Positions 35,836 through 45,249 of a stretch of DNA of 49,651 nucleotides are shown here, one piece after another. The position numbers and the translations under genes were made by a program. The stretch comes from an uncultured Synechococcus sp. GTDB lineage: Bacteria; Cyanobacteriota; Cyanobacteriia; Phormidesmidales; Phormidesmidaceae. Where the stretch lies: contig CALDSK010000081.1 in assembly GCA_937911865.1 (NCBI GenBank), positions 1 to 49,651 of the forward strand. Direction: 5' to 3'. The notes beneath the pieces were generated by a model. That model saw only the letters and a list, made by a program, of their open reading frames with translations, did not search any database and was not told the DNA's origin. How positions within the stretch are numbered: the stretch's first letter is position 1; the number at the start of each line of letters is the position of its first letter.

Positions 35836-36900
35836 CTACAAGACGTATCGCTCTAGCTGAAAGTAGTCGAGCAGGGTCGCTAGGGACGTGTTGTCTGCTG
35901 TGGGCGTAGCCCTTTTAAGTTGTTCTAATGTATCAGGTGTAAGGTGCTTGAATACGTTTTGTTTGAGTGATGCGATCGCCGCTTGGGGGAGTCCTTCTAG
36001 TTCTGTGTCCAATCGATTCAATCGACCCCTAGCAAAAGCAATTTCAAAACGAGCCCGTTTGAGTAATCTTTGTCTTACATTCTCACGAAACGGCTGATCG
36101 TAAGCAGATTTGTTCTTTATAAAAGGAATAATATCTAGATTCTCTTCTAAAAATAAAAGGCTACCTTCTCTGTTGTAGGCTGCAATGCCTTCTATCCCCA
36201 GTGTGCCAATATCTGCTAAGGCTAAGCATCTTGCAACCAGGGATATTGGCTGCCCGTCTCCATATAGGGCGCGATGTTGAGAATACATCGACGGCTGATA
36301 AATCGAGCCGTCGGTCGCATCGTATTCACAAATCGTTGCCTCGATCGCTTCTTTGATGATTGCAATATCATCTCGATTGAATCGATTGTTTGGTTTTTTG
36401 ATGCTTAAACTGGTCTGTTGAAGAAACTCGATTAGTTTATCGACCGTCGCTTTTTCGCTATCTCCACTCCTTCGCCGCCGCGAGCTGTGCGGATCGCTTT
36501 GAGGTAAAAATATTTGTTGCATATCATGCGCGATCGCACTCAAATACAACAAACTACGCTGCCTGTCCCATCCACACTTTGGCGTGTCTTCTTTTGTGTA
36601 GAAAGGAATGACTGTATCAAAAATAAGTTCGGCTTTTCTCGCTACGCCAGTGACATGATCCAGGCCGTGGTAGTAGAGCTGCTGCGATTCGACCTCTTGC
36701 TCAAATATCGTTAGCACACGTGAAACGACCGTTGCAATAGTTTGCGAGAAAGTGCTCTCTGATTGTTTTTCCTTCCTCGCCTTTTCCTTCCTCGCCTTAG
36801 CAGGAGCCGCCTTTGATTTTAATACCGGCGGAGGCTCGTCACGTGAGTTCTGCAAGAAACCATCCATCGAAGATAATACCCAGACCCTAGCTGTGATCAA
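35836..36900 (-). CDS. HD-domain protein (putative metal-dependent phosphohydrolase)
   Basis: The protein has 354 residues, or 343 if it starts at the internal Met (MDGFLQ). A basic N-terminal linker carries the duplication KARKEKARKEK. The HD-type metal motif is visible in YYHGLDHVTGVARKAEL (H78, H82) and LLYLSAIAHDMQQIF (H125, D126). A helical core of about 200 residues follows. The substrate is unknown; nucleotides or cyclic nucleotides are typical for the superfamily. It is divergent from the giant kinase/cyclase gene (145 bp), so a signalling link is possible but only inferred. Confidence 0.75.
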   Translation of the reverse strand: MITARVWVLSSMDGFLQNSRDEPPPVLKSKAAPAKARKEKARKEKQSESTFSQTIATVVSRVLTIFEQEVESQQLYYHGLDHVTGVARKAELIFDTVIPFYTKEDTPKCGWDRQRSLLYLSAIAHDMQQIFLPQSDPHSSRRRRSGDSEKATVDKLIEFLQQTSLSIKKPNNRFNRDDIAIIKEAIEATICEYDATDGSIYQPSMYSQHRALYGDGQPISLVARCLALADIGTLGIEGIAAYNREGSLLFLEENLDIIPFIKNKSAYDQPFRENVRQRLLKRARFEIAFARGRLNRLDTELEGLPQAAIASLKQNVFKHLTPDTLEQLKRATPTADNTSLATLLDYFQLERYVL

Positions 36901-37045
36901 TGGACTGTGCCAGTTGACTTGGCGTAATGTCCGTGTAAGTACTGAGAAAAAGAATGAATACGCTGTATATAGAAATTGTAGAGCATATGTGATTGCCAGG
37001 TATAGGGTGCACTTCTACCGCAATTGCTATAAATAGGGGCATACC

Positions 37046-40000
37046 GTGCAAAGGACCATTTCAGGAAGCTTCCGGCTTCGACTGATGGCGCTGGTGATGC
37101 TGGGAATTTTACCGCCGCTCTGGGGGGCTATTTGGTATGCCAGTCACCGCGCCGCTAATATTTTTCGGGTAGAAGCGCAAGAAAGTATGGCCATTCGGGC
37201 CGACATACTCAGTGAGCGCGTTGACCAGTGGCATCAGCAAAATTCTCAGGTGCTTGACAAGCTGCGCGCTGAGGTAGATTTCGCCACAATGGATAAGTCT
37301 GAGCAGTTGCCAAATATGCTCTCTGCTTTGCAATCTGCGCAGACTGAGGTCGATGCGGTTGTGACAGAAGACCTGGATGGTGAAGTCGTCGCTGATGTCG
37401 GCGGTCGCCCTCGCAACCACGAAAACTATCGGCAGCAGCCCTGGTTTCAGTCCGCAGCGGCTGGTGCTGAGAACAGTCCGGCAGTCCTCTCGCCGAGTAA
37501 AAGCGATCCAACCGTCATTTTCTCAAAACCGATATTGGCCCAGACGACGCTCTCAGTCGGCGATCGCAATCCTAAAGTGGCCGAACTTCAGACCCGACTG
37601 AAAAATCTAAACTATTACTCAGGTCCAATTGATGGTATCTACGCTGGCGAGACAGTAGAGGCCATTCAGCAGTTTAAGCAGGCTTATCACCGGGAGGCCT
37701 CATCAGGCGTTCAGGTTGATCCCCTGACCTGGCAGTCGATTGACGTAGCCGACAAATCGACTAAAGCTACAGATAAGCGTGTCAATCGCCACTGGAAGTT
37801 TGACGACGTAGAAAAGGATGCTGCAGAAAAGGATGCCACAGAGAAAGGCAATATAGAGAAAGGCAACCTAGAAAAATACGATACAGAGACTGCTGAAGGG
37901 TTAGATCAAGTCGAAGGGGTTGTGATGATAGAAGCCCAGCTTGATGACATCAAGCAAGCGGTCTCTCGCACACAGCTGGGTGACGATGGCTATGCGCTGA
38001 TCTTGGACGAGGAAGGTCAGGTACTGGCTCACTCGGGCGATGACGAAAAGGATATTGCACTACCAGAAGAGATTCAGCAGAGCTTTGCAATAGCACCTGC
38101 AGCCCCTTCTGTAGACTCTTCTGAGGGCTTTGCTGCTAGTGCGAACTCTGCTAGGCAGCGGTCAGCGAAGCCTCAAGTCGTCTGGAAAAATCGTAGCAGC
38201 CGGGCTGCAAGCACAGGGCCTGTCGCCACCTCCGCTCAGAAAAGTGCCGCCGTATTGCCCAATCTAAATCCGCTCTCTCCGCTGCCGGGTTTGTTTGAAG
38301 ACCGCTCTGGTCCGCTTGCTTTTCAAGACAGGCAGGGCAATCGTTGGATCGCTCATAGTGAATTGCTTGCCAACGGCTGGCGGGTGGTTTTGCTGCAGTC
38401 CAACGCGGCTTTCTCTGAGCAGGCACGGCTTTTTCGTCAGCTGTCAATCATCACCGGTGCGATCGCCCTTCTGGTGACAGCTATTGCCATTAGCATTCTG
38501 TCAGCCCGGCTGACTCGCCCTATCCTTAAGCTCAGCAACGCTGCTGACGCCATCTCGCTGGGGCACCTCGACCAAAAAGTAACCGTCGAAAGCCACGATG
38601 AAATTGGACGATTAGCCAATGCGTTTAATAATGTAGCCGGCCAGCTACAGCTTTCTTTCGCGCAGCTCGCCGATCAAAATGAAGCCCTAAAACGCTCGGA
38701 TAAGCTCAAAGATCAGTTTTTAGCTAACACCTCTCACGAGCTAAAAACACCGCTCAATGGCATGATTGGCATCGCTGAGTCGCTCCTAGAAGGGGCCGCT
38801 GGTAGCCTCAGCGAACTACAGCGTCAGAACATTGCGATGATTGCAGCTAGCTCTCATCGGCTCACTCGGCTGGTGAACGACATTCTAGATTTTTCTAAAC
38901 TGCAACATCAGCAGCTGAGCCTACACTGCAAGCCTCTAGGGATTTTCGCAAGCGTCAACGTTGTGCTGGCGCTCAGTCGTTCGCTGGTGGTCAATAAATC
39001 CCTAACGCTAGAAAACAATCTCTCTCCTGATATTCCCTTCGTCTATGCCGACGAAAACAGAGTGCAGCAGATTTTGCTAAACCTGGTGAGCAATGCCATC
39101 AAGTTTACAGAGACTGGCACTATTCAGCTGGCCGCTGAGCTAATGACAGAGGGTGAGCGCCAGTACGTTGCCATTTCAGTGCGAGATACTGGCATTGGCA
39201 TTGCGCGCGATCGCCTTGCCCATATTTTTCAGCCTTTTCAACAGGTCGAGAATCCAGCCCAAAGCTACGGGGGCACGGGCTTAGGTCTATCAATTACTCA
39301 GCATCTGGTCAGCCTTCACAAAGGGAAAATTTGGATCGATTCTGAGCTGGGCAAAGGGGCAACCGTGACCTTTACGTTGCCCGTTGCAGCGCCCACGACT
39401 ATTGCGAGTTCGGGGGATGAGTCCCTTCAACTATCTGATCATATTGCTACTGATTTAGCAACAGCTGATTTAGCAACAGTTGATTGGGCGACGGCTGATC
39501 CGATTGAAAAACAGGTCGAATTGAGTCAGCTGCGATCGCTGCGTCAGCGGGCCAAGCTGACCACCACACTGACCAAAGCGCTGAAGCGTAAGAAAGACTC
39601 TTCTGCTACAAAAACATTGGACCCTCACAAGTTCAACATTCTAGTGGTCGATGATGAGCCTATCAATGTGCAGGTGCTCAAGAATCACCTATCTCTGGAA
39701 AACTACACCGTGACTCATGCCTTCAATGGTAAAGAAGCGCTCGCGTTGCTCAAGCGTCAAAAAAAGAGTGTTCAACAGTTCGATTTGGTTGTTCTAGATG
39801 TGATGATGCCGCGCATGTCTGGCTACGAAGTTTGCCAGAAACTAAGAGAGCTGTATCCTGCTCACGAACTGCCAGTGGTTATGCTTACCGCGAAGAATCA
39901 GGTGTCGGATCTGATCACTGGATTTCACTTTGGGGCTAACGATTACATGACTAAGCCCTTCTCAAAAGAAGAGCTGTTGACCCGAATCAGCTCTCACCTG

Positions 40001-40879
40001 CGGCTTTCTAAAACCAGCCATTCCTATGGCCGGTTTGTGCCTAACGAGTATCTGCGATTCTTAGAAAAAGAAAGTATTGTTGACGTTAAACTTGGTGACC
40101 ATGTCAGCAAAGAGATGGCTGTGATGTTCTCTGATATTCGTTCGTTTACCACACTGTCTGAAAGCATGACGCCGCAGGAGAACTTTGACTTTGTGAATGC
40201 TTATCTGCGGCAGGTGAGCCCGGTGATTCGCGATCAAAATGGCTTTATTGTGAAGTATTTGGGCGACGGCATGATGGCTGTTTTTCCAGATGGTGTAGAA
40301 GATGCGATCGCTGCCGGTATCGCTAAGCTGCGCAGCGTTGCAGACTATAACAGTCGCAGGCAAGCCAAGGGCTTCAAGCCGATTGCTGTAGGCATTGGCA
40401 TTCACTTTGGCCACATGATGGTGGGTATGGTGGGCGAGTCGGCCCGGATGCAGGGTGACGCCTTTTCTGACAACGTGAATCTGACCGCTCGGCTCGAAAG
40501 TCTCACGAAGCTATATGGCGTTTCTATGGTGATGAGTGGCCATGTGCTGTCTCTTTTGAGCGATCGCGATCGCTACCATACGCGCTTTTTAGATCGGGTG
40601 ATTGTGAAAGGTCGCAGTGAACCGATCGATCTTTACCAGGTGATAGAAGGCGAACCGGCTGAGGTGATTGCGCAGATTGAACAAACAAAAGAGATTTTTG
40701 TGGCTGGCATAGCCTATTACCAGTCAGGAGATTTTGCCAGGGCCCAAGACTGTTTTGAGGAGATTTTGCGGCAGAATGCAACTGACAAGACTGCGCAGAT
40801 TTACTGCGATCGCCTCTCTGCTCTAATACAGTCTCCGCCTGAACACTGGAATGGCGTCTGGTCACTCACCCAGAAATGA
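37046..40879 (+). CDS. transmembrane hybrid kinase/cyclase with peptidoglycan-binding domain inside a dCache sensor
   Basis: The protein has 1277 residues from a GTG behind AGGGG. TM1 spans about 11-31. A dCache periplasmic sensor begins at 32 and is interrupted after FSKPI (about 162) by a peptidoglycan-binding (PG_binding_1-like) domain at 169-232 (VGDRNPKVAELQTRLKNLNY). A charged repeat linker follows (EKDATEKGNIEKGNLEK), and the second cache half resumes at 290. TM2 is at about 465-487 and HAMP at 488-540. HisKA has H564 in NTSHELKTPLNG, and the ATPase has N683, D714 and GGTGLGLSI. The receiver has D869/D870, D918, T948 and K970. The class III cyclase (1022-1200) has D1030, K1070, D1074, D1142, N1145 and R1149, all catalytic positions intact. 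A TPR-like end follows. The output should be phosphotransfer coupled to cAMP (K/D pair). Confidence 0.9.
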   Translation: MQRTISGSFRLRLMALVMLGILPPLWGAIWYASHRAANIFRVEAQESMAIRADILSERVDQWHQQNSQVLDKLRAEVDFATMDKSEQLPNMLSALQSAQTEVDAVVTEDLDGEVVADVGGRPRNHENYRQQPWFQSAAAGAENSPAVLSPSKSDPTVIFSKPILAQTTLSVGDRNPKVAELQTRLKNLNYYSGPIDGIYAGETVEAIQQFKQAYHREASSGVQVDPLTWQSIDVADKSTKATDKRVNRHWKFDDVEKDAAEKDATEKGNIEKGNLEKYDTETAEGLDQVEGVVMIEAQLDDIKQAVSRTQLGDDGYALILDEEGQVLAHSGDDEKDIALPEEIQQSFAIAPAAPSVDSSEGFAASANSARQRSAKPQVVWKNRSSRAASTGPVATSAQKSAAVLPNLNPLSPLPGLFEDRSGPLAFQDRQGNRWIAHSELLANGWRVVLLQSNAAFSEQARLFRQLSIITGAIALLVTAIAISILSARLTRPILKLSNAADAISLGHLDQKVTVESHDEIGRLANAFNNVAGQLQLSFAQLADQNEALKRSDKLKDQFLANTSHELKTPLNGMIGIAESLLEGAAGSLSELQRQNIAMIAASSHRLTRLVNDILDFSKLQHQQLSLHCKPLGIFASVNVVLALSRSLVVNKSLTLENNLSPDIPFVYADENRVQQILLNLVSNAIKFTETGTIQLAAELMTEGERQYVAISVRDTGIGIARDRLAHIFQPFQQVENPAQSYGGTGLGLSITQHLVSLHKGKIWIDSELGKGATVTFTLPVAAPTTIASSGDESLQLSDHIATDLATADLATVDWATADPIEKQVELSQLRSLRQRAKLTTTLTKALKRKKDSSATKTLDPHKFNILVVDDEPINVQVLKNHLSLENYTVTHAFNGKEALALLKRQKKSVQQFDLVVLDVMMPRMSGYEVCQKLRELYPAHELPVVMLTAKNQVSDLITGFHFGANDYMTKPFSKEELLTRISSHLRLSKTSHSYGRFVPNEYLRFLEKESIVDVKLGDHVSKEMAVMFSDIRSFTTLSESMTPQENFDFVNAYLRQVSPVIRDQNGFIVKYLGDGMMAVFPDGVEDAIAAGIAKLRSVADYNSRRQAKGFKPIAVGIGIHFGHMMVGMVGESARMQGDAFSDNVNLTARLESLTKLYGVSMVMSGHVLSLLSDRDRYHTRFLDRVIVKGRSEPIDLYQVIEGEPAEVIAQIEQTKEIFVAGIAYYQSGDFARAQDCFEEILRQNATDKTAQIYCDRLSALIQSPPEHWNGVWSLTQK

Positions 40880-40970
40880 GTAAACTCACTCAGCAATCAG
40901 ACTTAATACAGGTGGGCATATTAAGCCAACCGTGCTGGTCCATCCCTTTGTTTAAGCGCACCATACTTCA

Positions 40971-41780
40971 ATGAAAATTACTACTACAGCCGATACCTTT
41001 TTTAAGGCAATGCCCACTCAGGCATCGCAGCTTAAAGAAAAAAATCTTCCCGATCAACTGGTCAGAATTGACGCTGGAACATCGTTAGAGATTGTTGATT
41101 ACTTGCCTCACGAAGGCCGCCCCGACAGCGCCGCAGACGACCACGTGTTTGTACAGCTAGCTAAACCGCTAGAGGGCCATCAGGGTATTCGGTGGTTTGT
41201 GTACGGCCTGCATGCGCAGCTAGAAGGCACTGAACCTAATAACGACCCCAAAGATGAGGCGGCTGAGAAGCCAGCCGAAAAAACGGCTGAAAAGCCTGTT
41301 GAGAAAGCTGTTAACTATGGTCCAAAAATCTCTATTCCAGGCATTAGTCGCCCGGTTGGTATTTACGAGCCTGTTTATTTTGAACCCACGGTTTGCAACT
41401 TTACCTGGGCAGAGATGACCAAAGGCGGCTCTCGAATTCCGGTTGATTCTACCGTGACTCAGCGCATCGTCAAACTGTGCAAATACATGGATGAGGTGCG
41501 AACATTCTTAGGTAGTCGCCCCATTCGAATCACTTCTGGATACAGAGATCCTGTTAGCAATCGTCGAGTGGGTGGGGCCCGTAGCTCTAGGCATATGTCC
41601 GGCGATGCCGTTGACTTTTGGGTTGAGGGTATGAATGTTGTTGATGTTTTTTATAAGCTGAAAGGGTTCCATCCCAGAGGTGGACTGGCTGTCGGCAATG
41701 GCTTTGTTCATCTAGACCTGCGCCCCGGTTCGCCCGCTAGGTGGACCTATCCGGGTGGGCCTCGCGTCAGCCTGTGGTGA
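40971..41780 (+). CDS. M15-family zinc peptidoglycan peptidase
   Basis: The protein has 269 residues. Residues 1-88 resemble an SH3-like module ([25 protein letters not shown]). A Glu/Lys/Pro/Ala repeat linker (about 93-113, [16 protein letters not shown]) joins it to the peptidase domain (about 130-269). That domain has [16 protein letters not shown], the zinc ligands H208 and D215 in [12 protein letters not shown], and H247 in GFVHLDLR: the H-x6-D plus H set of M15A D-Ala-D-Ala carboxypeptidase-like enzymes. There is no Sec signal peptide, which is odd for a cell-wall enzyme. It lies 91 bp downstream of the peptidoglycan-binding kinase/cyclase and overlaps the opposing GST gene by 14 bp. 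Confidence 0.9.
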   Translation: MKITTTADTFFKAMPTQASQLKEKNLPDQLVRIDAGTSLEIVDYLPHEGRPDSAADDHVFVQLAKPLEGHQGIRWFVYGLHAQLEGTEPNNDPKDEAAEKPAEKTAEKPVEKAVNYGPKISIPGISRPVGIYEPVYFEPTVCNFTWAEMTKGGSRIPVDSTVTQRIVKLCKYMDEVRTFLGSRPIRITSGYRDPVSNRRVGGARSSRHMSGDAVDFWVEGMNVVDVFYKLKGFHPRGGLAVGNGFVHLDLRPGSPARWTYPGGPRVSLW

Positions 41781-42975
41781 CCACTGAAAAAGCAACCGGG
41801 TTTTGATCGCGGCGATGTCTGATGGGAATGGGGGGACCTTGTTGGTCTCCTACGAGGGCAGCGGTATGTTCCAATGCAGCGCGTAGATGTTTGGCTGCGT
41901 AGATGGACATGTCTCTAGGGACGTTGATGCGATCGCGCAAATACCGCAGTGCTACATCGCTACCGGCCGGAGGCAAACAGTCTTCTTGTGTCATCAGGTA
42001 GGTCAGTGCGCTGCGTAGCGCTGGTTCAAAGAGGGTGGCCTCAGCAGGATTAACCGCAACAATATTATCTCTATGCTTAATAACCCGCGCCAGTGCCTCT
42101 GCTTTAGCATTTTCGGGTTCTGCATAGGTAACATCTGGTAGCCCGCTCCAAGGTCCTTCATCTACCCGACGTTGATTAATTTTGGTCTGAGCGTCATCGT
42201 TTTCATAGCAACCGCCCATCTGTGGTGGCAGGTCGTGAACATGAGTATGAAAGTCGCTCTGAGTGCCCCGGTAAGTCTCTCGGCTCTCCATCGCATCGAA
42301 CCAGTCAGAGAGCGTGGGATGTTCTTCTCGTAGTGAGTAGCCTTTGTAGTAGTACAAGCTGGCATTCATCCGCTCAACATAGGGTGTAAAGATGACGTCG
42401 GCAGTACCAAATTCTTCTAAAAAGTAGGGACCGGGCGTTTGCCTTAGCGCCGTTTCTACTTTTTGAACAACATTAACAAACTGTTGGCGGTTGCTCTTTT
42501 CTTGCCCAAACCATCCGCCCGGTTGACACAGCCAGCTACACCAGGCTCGAAACAACAGCCTTTCTAGCTGTCTTAATGGGAGAACGTTAGCATCTGTCAT
42601 CCCTGCGCCAAGGGGCCCAAACGCTTGCTCTAAGGCGAGTAAAATGTCGTCACTTTCTGTGATGATCCGACCATCCAATGCTAGTGCTGGCAGCATTCCA
42701 GACGGCACAATGCGCTTATACCAGTCTTCCTTTTGCCCGTAGCAAAACATGGTGACTTTTTGGATGCGATAGGGGATTTTCTTTTCCTCCAGCCACAGCC
42801 AAATCTTTTGGCAGTAGGGACACCAGGCGTGGTTGTCGCGGTAGAGCGTGACGCGTATGCCGCTTTCTGCTTGCCCGAACAGACGCAGACGAGATTGTGC
42901 GTTGGTCGGGCCCTCAATGGGGTCAGCGGTGTAGTTTGTAAGTGCAGAGAGTTCAGTCCAGGTGAGCGCGTCCAT
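41767..42975 (-). CDS. glutathione S-transferase-family protein with CPYC motif
   Basis: The protein has 402 residues. A thioredoxin-fold domain (about 40-115) has [29 protein letters not shown], where C52/C55 form a glutaredoxin-like CPYC, and the cis-Pro/Ser-binding stretch [21 protein letters not shown]. The helical GST C-domain follows (about 125-270). The last 130 residues or so are an extension beyond the usual 220. The CPYC site suggests disulfide or glutathionyl reductase chemistry (Omega/EcYghU-like) more than simple conjugation. The aldo/keto reductase lies 39 bp upstream on the same strand, so the two probably form an operon. Confidence 0.88.
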   Translation of the reverse strand: MDALTWTELSALTNYTADPIEGPTNAQSRLRLFGQAESGIRVTLYRDNHAWCPYCQKIWLWLEEKKIPYRIQKVTMFCYGQKEDWYKRIVPSGMLPALALDGRIITESDDILLALEQAFGPLGAGMTDANVLPLRQLERLLFRAWCSWLCQPGGWFGQEKSNRQQFVNVVQKVETALRQTPGPYFLEEFGTADVIFTPYVERMNASLYYYKGYSLREEHPTLSDWFDAMESRETYRGTQSDFHTHVHDLPPQMGGCYENDDAQTKINQRRVDEGPWSGLPDVTYAEPENAKAEALARVIKHRDNIVAVNPAEATLFEPALRSALTYLMTQEDCLPPAGSDVALRYLRDRINVPRDMSIYAAKHLRAALEHTAALVGDQQGPPIPIRHRRDQNPVAFSVVTTG

Positions 42976-43014
42976 AAGAGCAAGGCGAGTAAAGCTTGGG
43001 TGATATTAAAAACT

Positions 43015-44004
43015 TTAGCGGGTTTGAAAAGGATTTTGTGTCGTTTGCTGTGTGCAGGCGGCTGAAGCCTTGTCGAGTTCAGTCACTTCTGCTTCGCTTA
43101 GGTGCCAGCCGAGGGCAGCGGTATTTTGCTGTGCCTGCTGAAGGGTTTTGGCCCCTGGAATCGGCAGGGTGCCTTTGCAAATGCACCAGTTGATAGCGAT
43201 TTGAGCCATCGTTTTGTCTTTTTCAGCAGCGACGGCTTTGAGACACGCTAGGAGGGGTTGAACACCCGATAGTATTTTCCCGAAGGCGAATTTTCTAAGT
43301 CCCTTAGGTAACGCTGACTTTTGGCTATATTTGCCGGTGAGCAGGCCCAGCGCTAACGGGCTGTAGGCAATGAGCTGAATATCTAGCTCGTCGCAGACTT
43401 CTTTGAGCCCTAGCTGGGTGACAGGATAAGTCGATAGCAGGGAGTATTGGACCTGCAGCGTATGAATTTTAATGCCGCGATCGCTCAATCTGCTGTAAGC
43501 CCACCGCAGGCGTTTGGGGCCGTAGTTAGAAAGTCCCACGCCTTTGGCAATCTTTTGTTTGCATAGTTGGGCTAGACCGTCGAGCAGAGGCCCTTCCTGA
43601 AGTGGAAAATAGTTGGCGGTAGACCAGTGCATCTGCACCAGGTCTAACCCACCTAGACGCTGACTAGACGCTTGGCCTGCGGCGACCATTGACTGGCGTG
43701 TGAGCCGCCAGGGATAGGGCGCTAGCTTAGTCGCCAGGCAGATATTGTCTTGATTGGGCCCTTGATAGCTGGCTTTAAACCGACCGAGTAATTTTTCGCT
43801 TTGGCCACTGAGCTTTCCGGTTCCATAGGAGTCACCCGTATCGAACAGGGTAACGCCTTGGCTAACGCAGTGGTCAAAGACCGCATTGAGGTCCTGATCC
43901 ATGCTTTCTGTATAGTTCCACAGTAAGCGATTACCCCATGCCCAGGTGCCGCAGCCCATAGCCGGTAGTTTGAAAGGGAATACTGAATCGCTAGGTGAGG
44001 ACAT
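43015..44004 (-). CDS. aldo/keto reductase
   Basis: The protein has 329 residues and is a (beta/alpha)8-barrel NADPH oxidoreductase. The catalytic tetrad is in place: D55 and Y60 in LFDTGDSYGTG, K93 in CLATKLAP, and H126 in VQMHWS. GVGLSNYGPKRL and IPGAKTLQQAQQN are the family's barrel and cofactor-phosphate segments. The physiological substrate is unknown. It is followed 39 bp later by the GST gene on the same strand, suggesting a joint role in aldehyde or electrophile detoxification. Confidence 0.92.
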   Translation of the reverse strand: MSSPSDSVFPFKLPAMGCGTWAWGNRLLWNYTESMDQDLNAVFDHCVSQGVTLFDTGDSYGTGKLSGQSEKLLGRFKASYQGPNQDNICLATKLAPYPWRLTRQSMVAAGQASSQRLGGLDLVQMHWSTANYFPLQEGPLLDGLAQLCKQKIAKGVGLSNYGPKRLRWAYSRLSDRGIKIHTLQVQYSLLSTYPVTQLGLKEVCDELDIQLIAYSPLALGLLTGKYSQKSALPKGLRKFAFGKILSGVQPLLACLKAVAAEKDKTMAQIAINWCICKGTLPIPGAKTLQQAQQNTAALGWHLSEAEVTELDKASAACTQQTTQNPFQTR

Positions 44005-44099
44005 GAGGTCAAAAAAGCGTAGGTAGGATAGCCTTTGCAGTCTCTCATATCTCTTTGTGCCAAATCTCTTTATTAAAAAAATGTGCCAAGAAAATGCGC

Positions 44100-44131
44100 A
44101 AAAAAAGTCAGCAATCGGGTGGACTGCTGAC
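44100..44131 (-). terminator. rho-independent terminator of the first secreted paralogue
   Basis: On the minus strand GTCAGCA and TGCTGAC form a perfect 7-bp stem with an 11-nt loop, followed by seven T residues (the A-run at 44100-44106 of the plus strand). It lies 74 bp beyond the stop of the gene at 44205-44573 and before the aldo/keto reductase gene. Confidence 0.75.
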
Positions 44132-44192
44132 GGTCATGGTTCACGCTAACGCTCAAATATTTGTTTCCCAAAAAAGCTGGGCGAGATCTGTC

Positions 44193-44212
44193 TTTTAGAA
44201 GCTTTTAGAAGC
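44193..44212. repeat. 10-nt tandem duplication across a stop codon
   Basis: TTTTAGAAGC occurs twice head to tail. The second copy contains the stop and last codon of the paralogue gene at 44205. Confidence 0.85.
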
Positions 44213-44573
44213 CGTAGTCGGAGCTGATAGAGGCGCTACAGCCAGCACTATGTGTGCATGAAGGCATAGTTACTTGAACCGAGAAAGTGCCTTCGTAGGG
44301 CGCTGTGATGATAGGGTAAGCATCAACGGCATCGTCGGAATCAACCAGAACACCCATCTCGTTGTAGAGATAGAGATCCAAATCCATACAGTCCTGATCG
44401 CAGTCAGCGTAGATGCTCTCTCCTTGCATAAAATACCCCGTAACCGTGGTCTGCCCGTTGTCGTTGAGCCAAACGGTACGGCTTTGAGCCAGCGCCGGGC
44501 TAACAATTCCAACCAGGGCAACAGTGGTACAGGCTACAGAAGTTGCGATCACACGTAAGTTAACAATAGCCAT
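44205..44573 (-). CDS. secreted four-cysteine protein, paralogue 1
   Basis: The protein has 122 residues. A Sec signal peptide (about 1-29, ending SPALAQ) precedes a mature part of 93 residues. That part has two conserved cysteine pairs, CDQDC and PSCTHSAGC, an acidic core (DLDLYLYNEMGVLVDSDDAVDAYPIITAP) and the end SSDYGF. By ungapped hand alignment 54 of 93 mature residues are identical to the protein at 45250-45633. The DxDLYLY...G.F.V pattern recalls the PPC-type beta-sandwich, possibly calcium-binding; I do not recognise a named family. A terminator follows at 44100. Confidence 0.82.
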   Translation of the reverse strand: MAIVNLRVIATSVACTTVALVGIVSPALAQSRTVWLNDNGQTTVTGYFMQGESIYADCDQDCMDLDLYLYNEMGVLVDSDDAVDAYPIITAPYEGTFSVQVTMPSCTHSAGCSASISSDYGF

Positions 44574-45249
44574 AGAATATTCTCTCTAATAGAAGTTATG
44601 TGTAAGAGATTTATCCAAGATTGTTGATCTGACTTTTTTGGAAATCTCTTAGCTGAATCGGTGAAGCTGGATCGGTGAAGCTGAACTGGTGAAATCGATG
44701 CGTCCAGACAGGGCACTCGGCGTAGGGCAATCGACGTAGGGCATTCAGAGCCTGCTTCACCTGTAACTCAGCTTGCCTAAATCGCGTAAACAACTATCAC
44801 AGCGTTTGTACTGAGTGCGTCTAAAGAGATTTTCTGTGATGTGAGTGATCTTGTATGCACGTAGTTGAAATTACGGGCTGACATATAAAAACAATTGTCT
44901 ACGTTGATATAGCTGTAGCCTTTTCTGCTTAGTCAGCTCGGCTATCGTGGAAACAGTTGGAAGGGAGATTAAGCGCTGCTGATAATAAGAAGTGTTGTTT
45001 TTTTGGATAAGAGTTAAAGTTTCTGTGAATGCTAAACCAGATAAAGTTGTTGAATATTCTATAGATTTACGTAGAAGCTTGACACATAGAGCTCGCTCTG
45101 CCGCTCCATATATTCCCTTGTACATGCAGAAATCCATCGAAAGAGGGATTGAGAGTGAGAGCTGTTGCGGTGCTATCTTCACGCCGTTGTCTGAGCTCAA
45201 CATCAGGACTGCAAAGTCCAAAACAAAAGCTCAATATCAAAGTCCCAAA
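44574..45249. other. intergenic region between the two paralogues
   Basis: A 676 bp gap. It contains degenerate 13-14-nt tandem units (ATCGGTGAAGCTG-like at about 44657-44690; GGGCACTCGGCGTA and GGGCAATCGACGTA at 44711-44738) and a CAAAGTCC-rich stretch at 45215-45260. Overlapping open frames on both strands (44871-45221 minus, 44992-45384 plus) have no recognisable domain; I do not call them. I see no decayed third copy of the paralogue. Confidence 0.5.
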
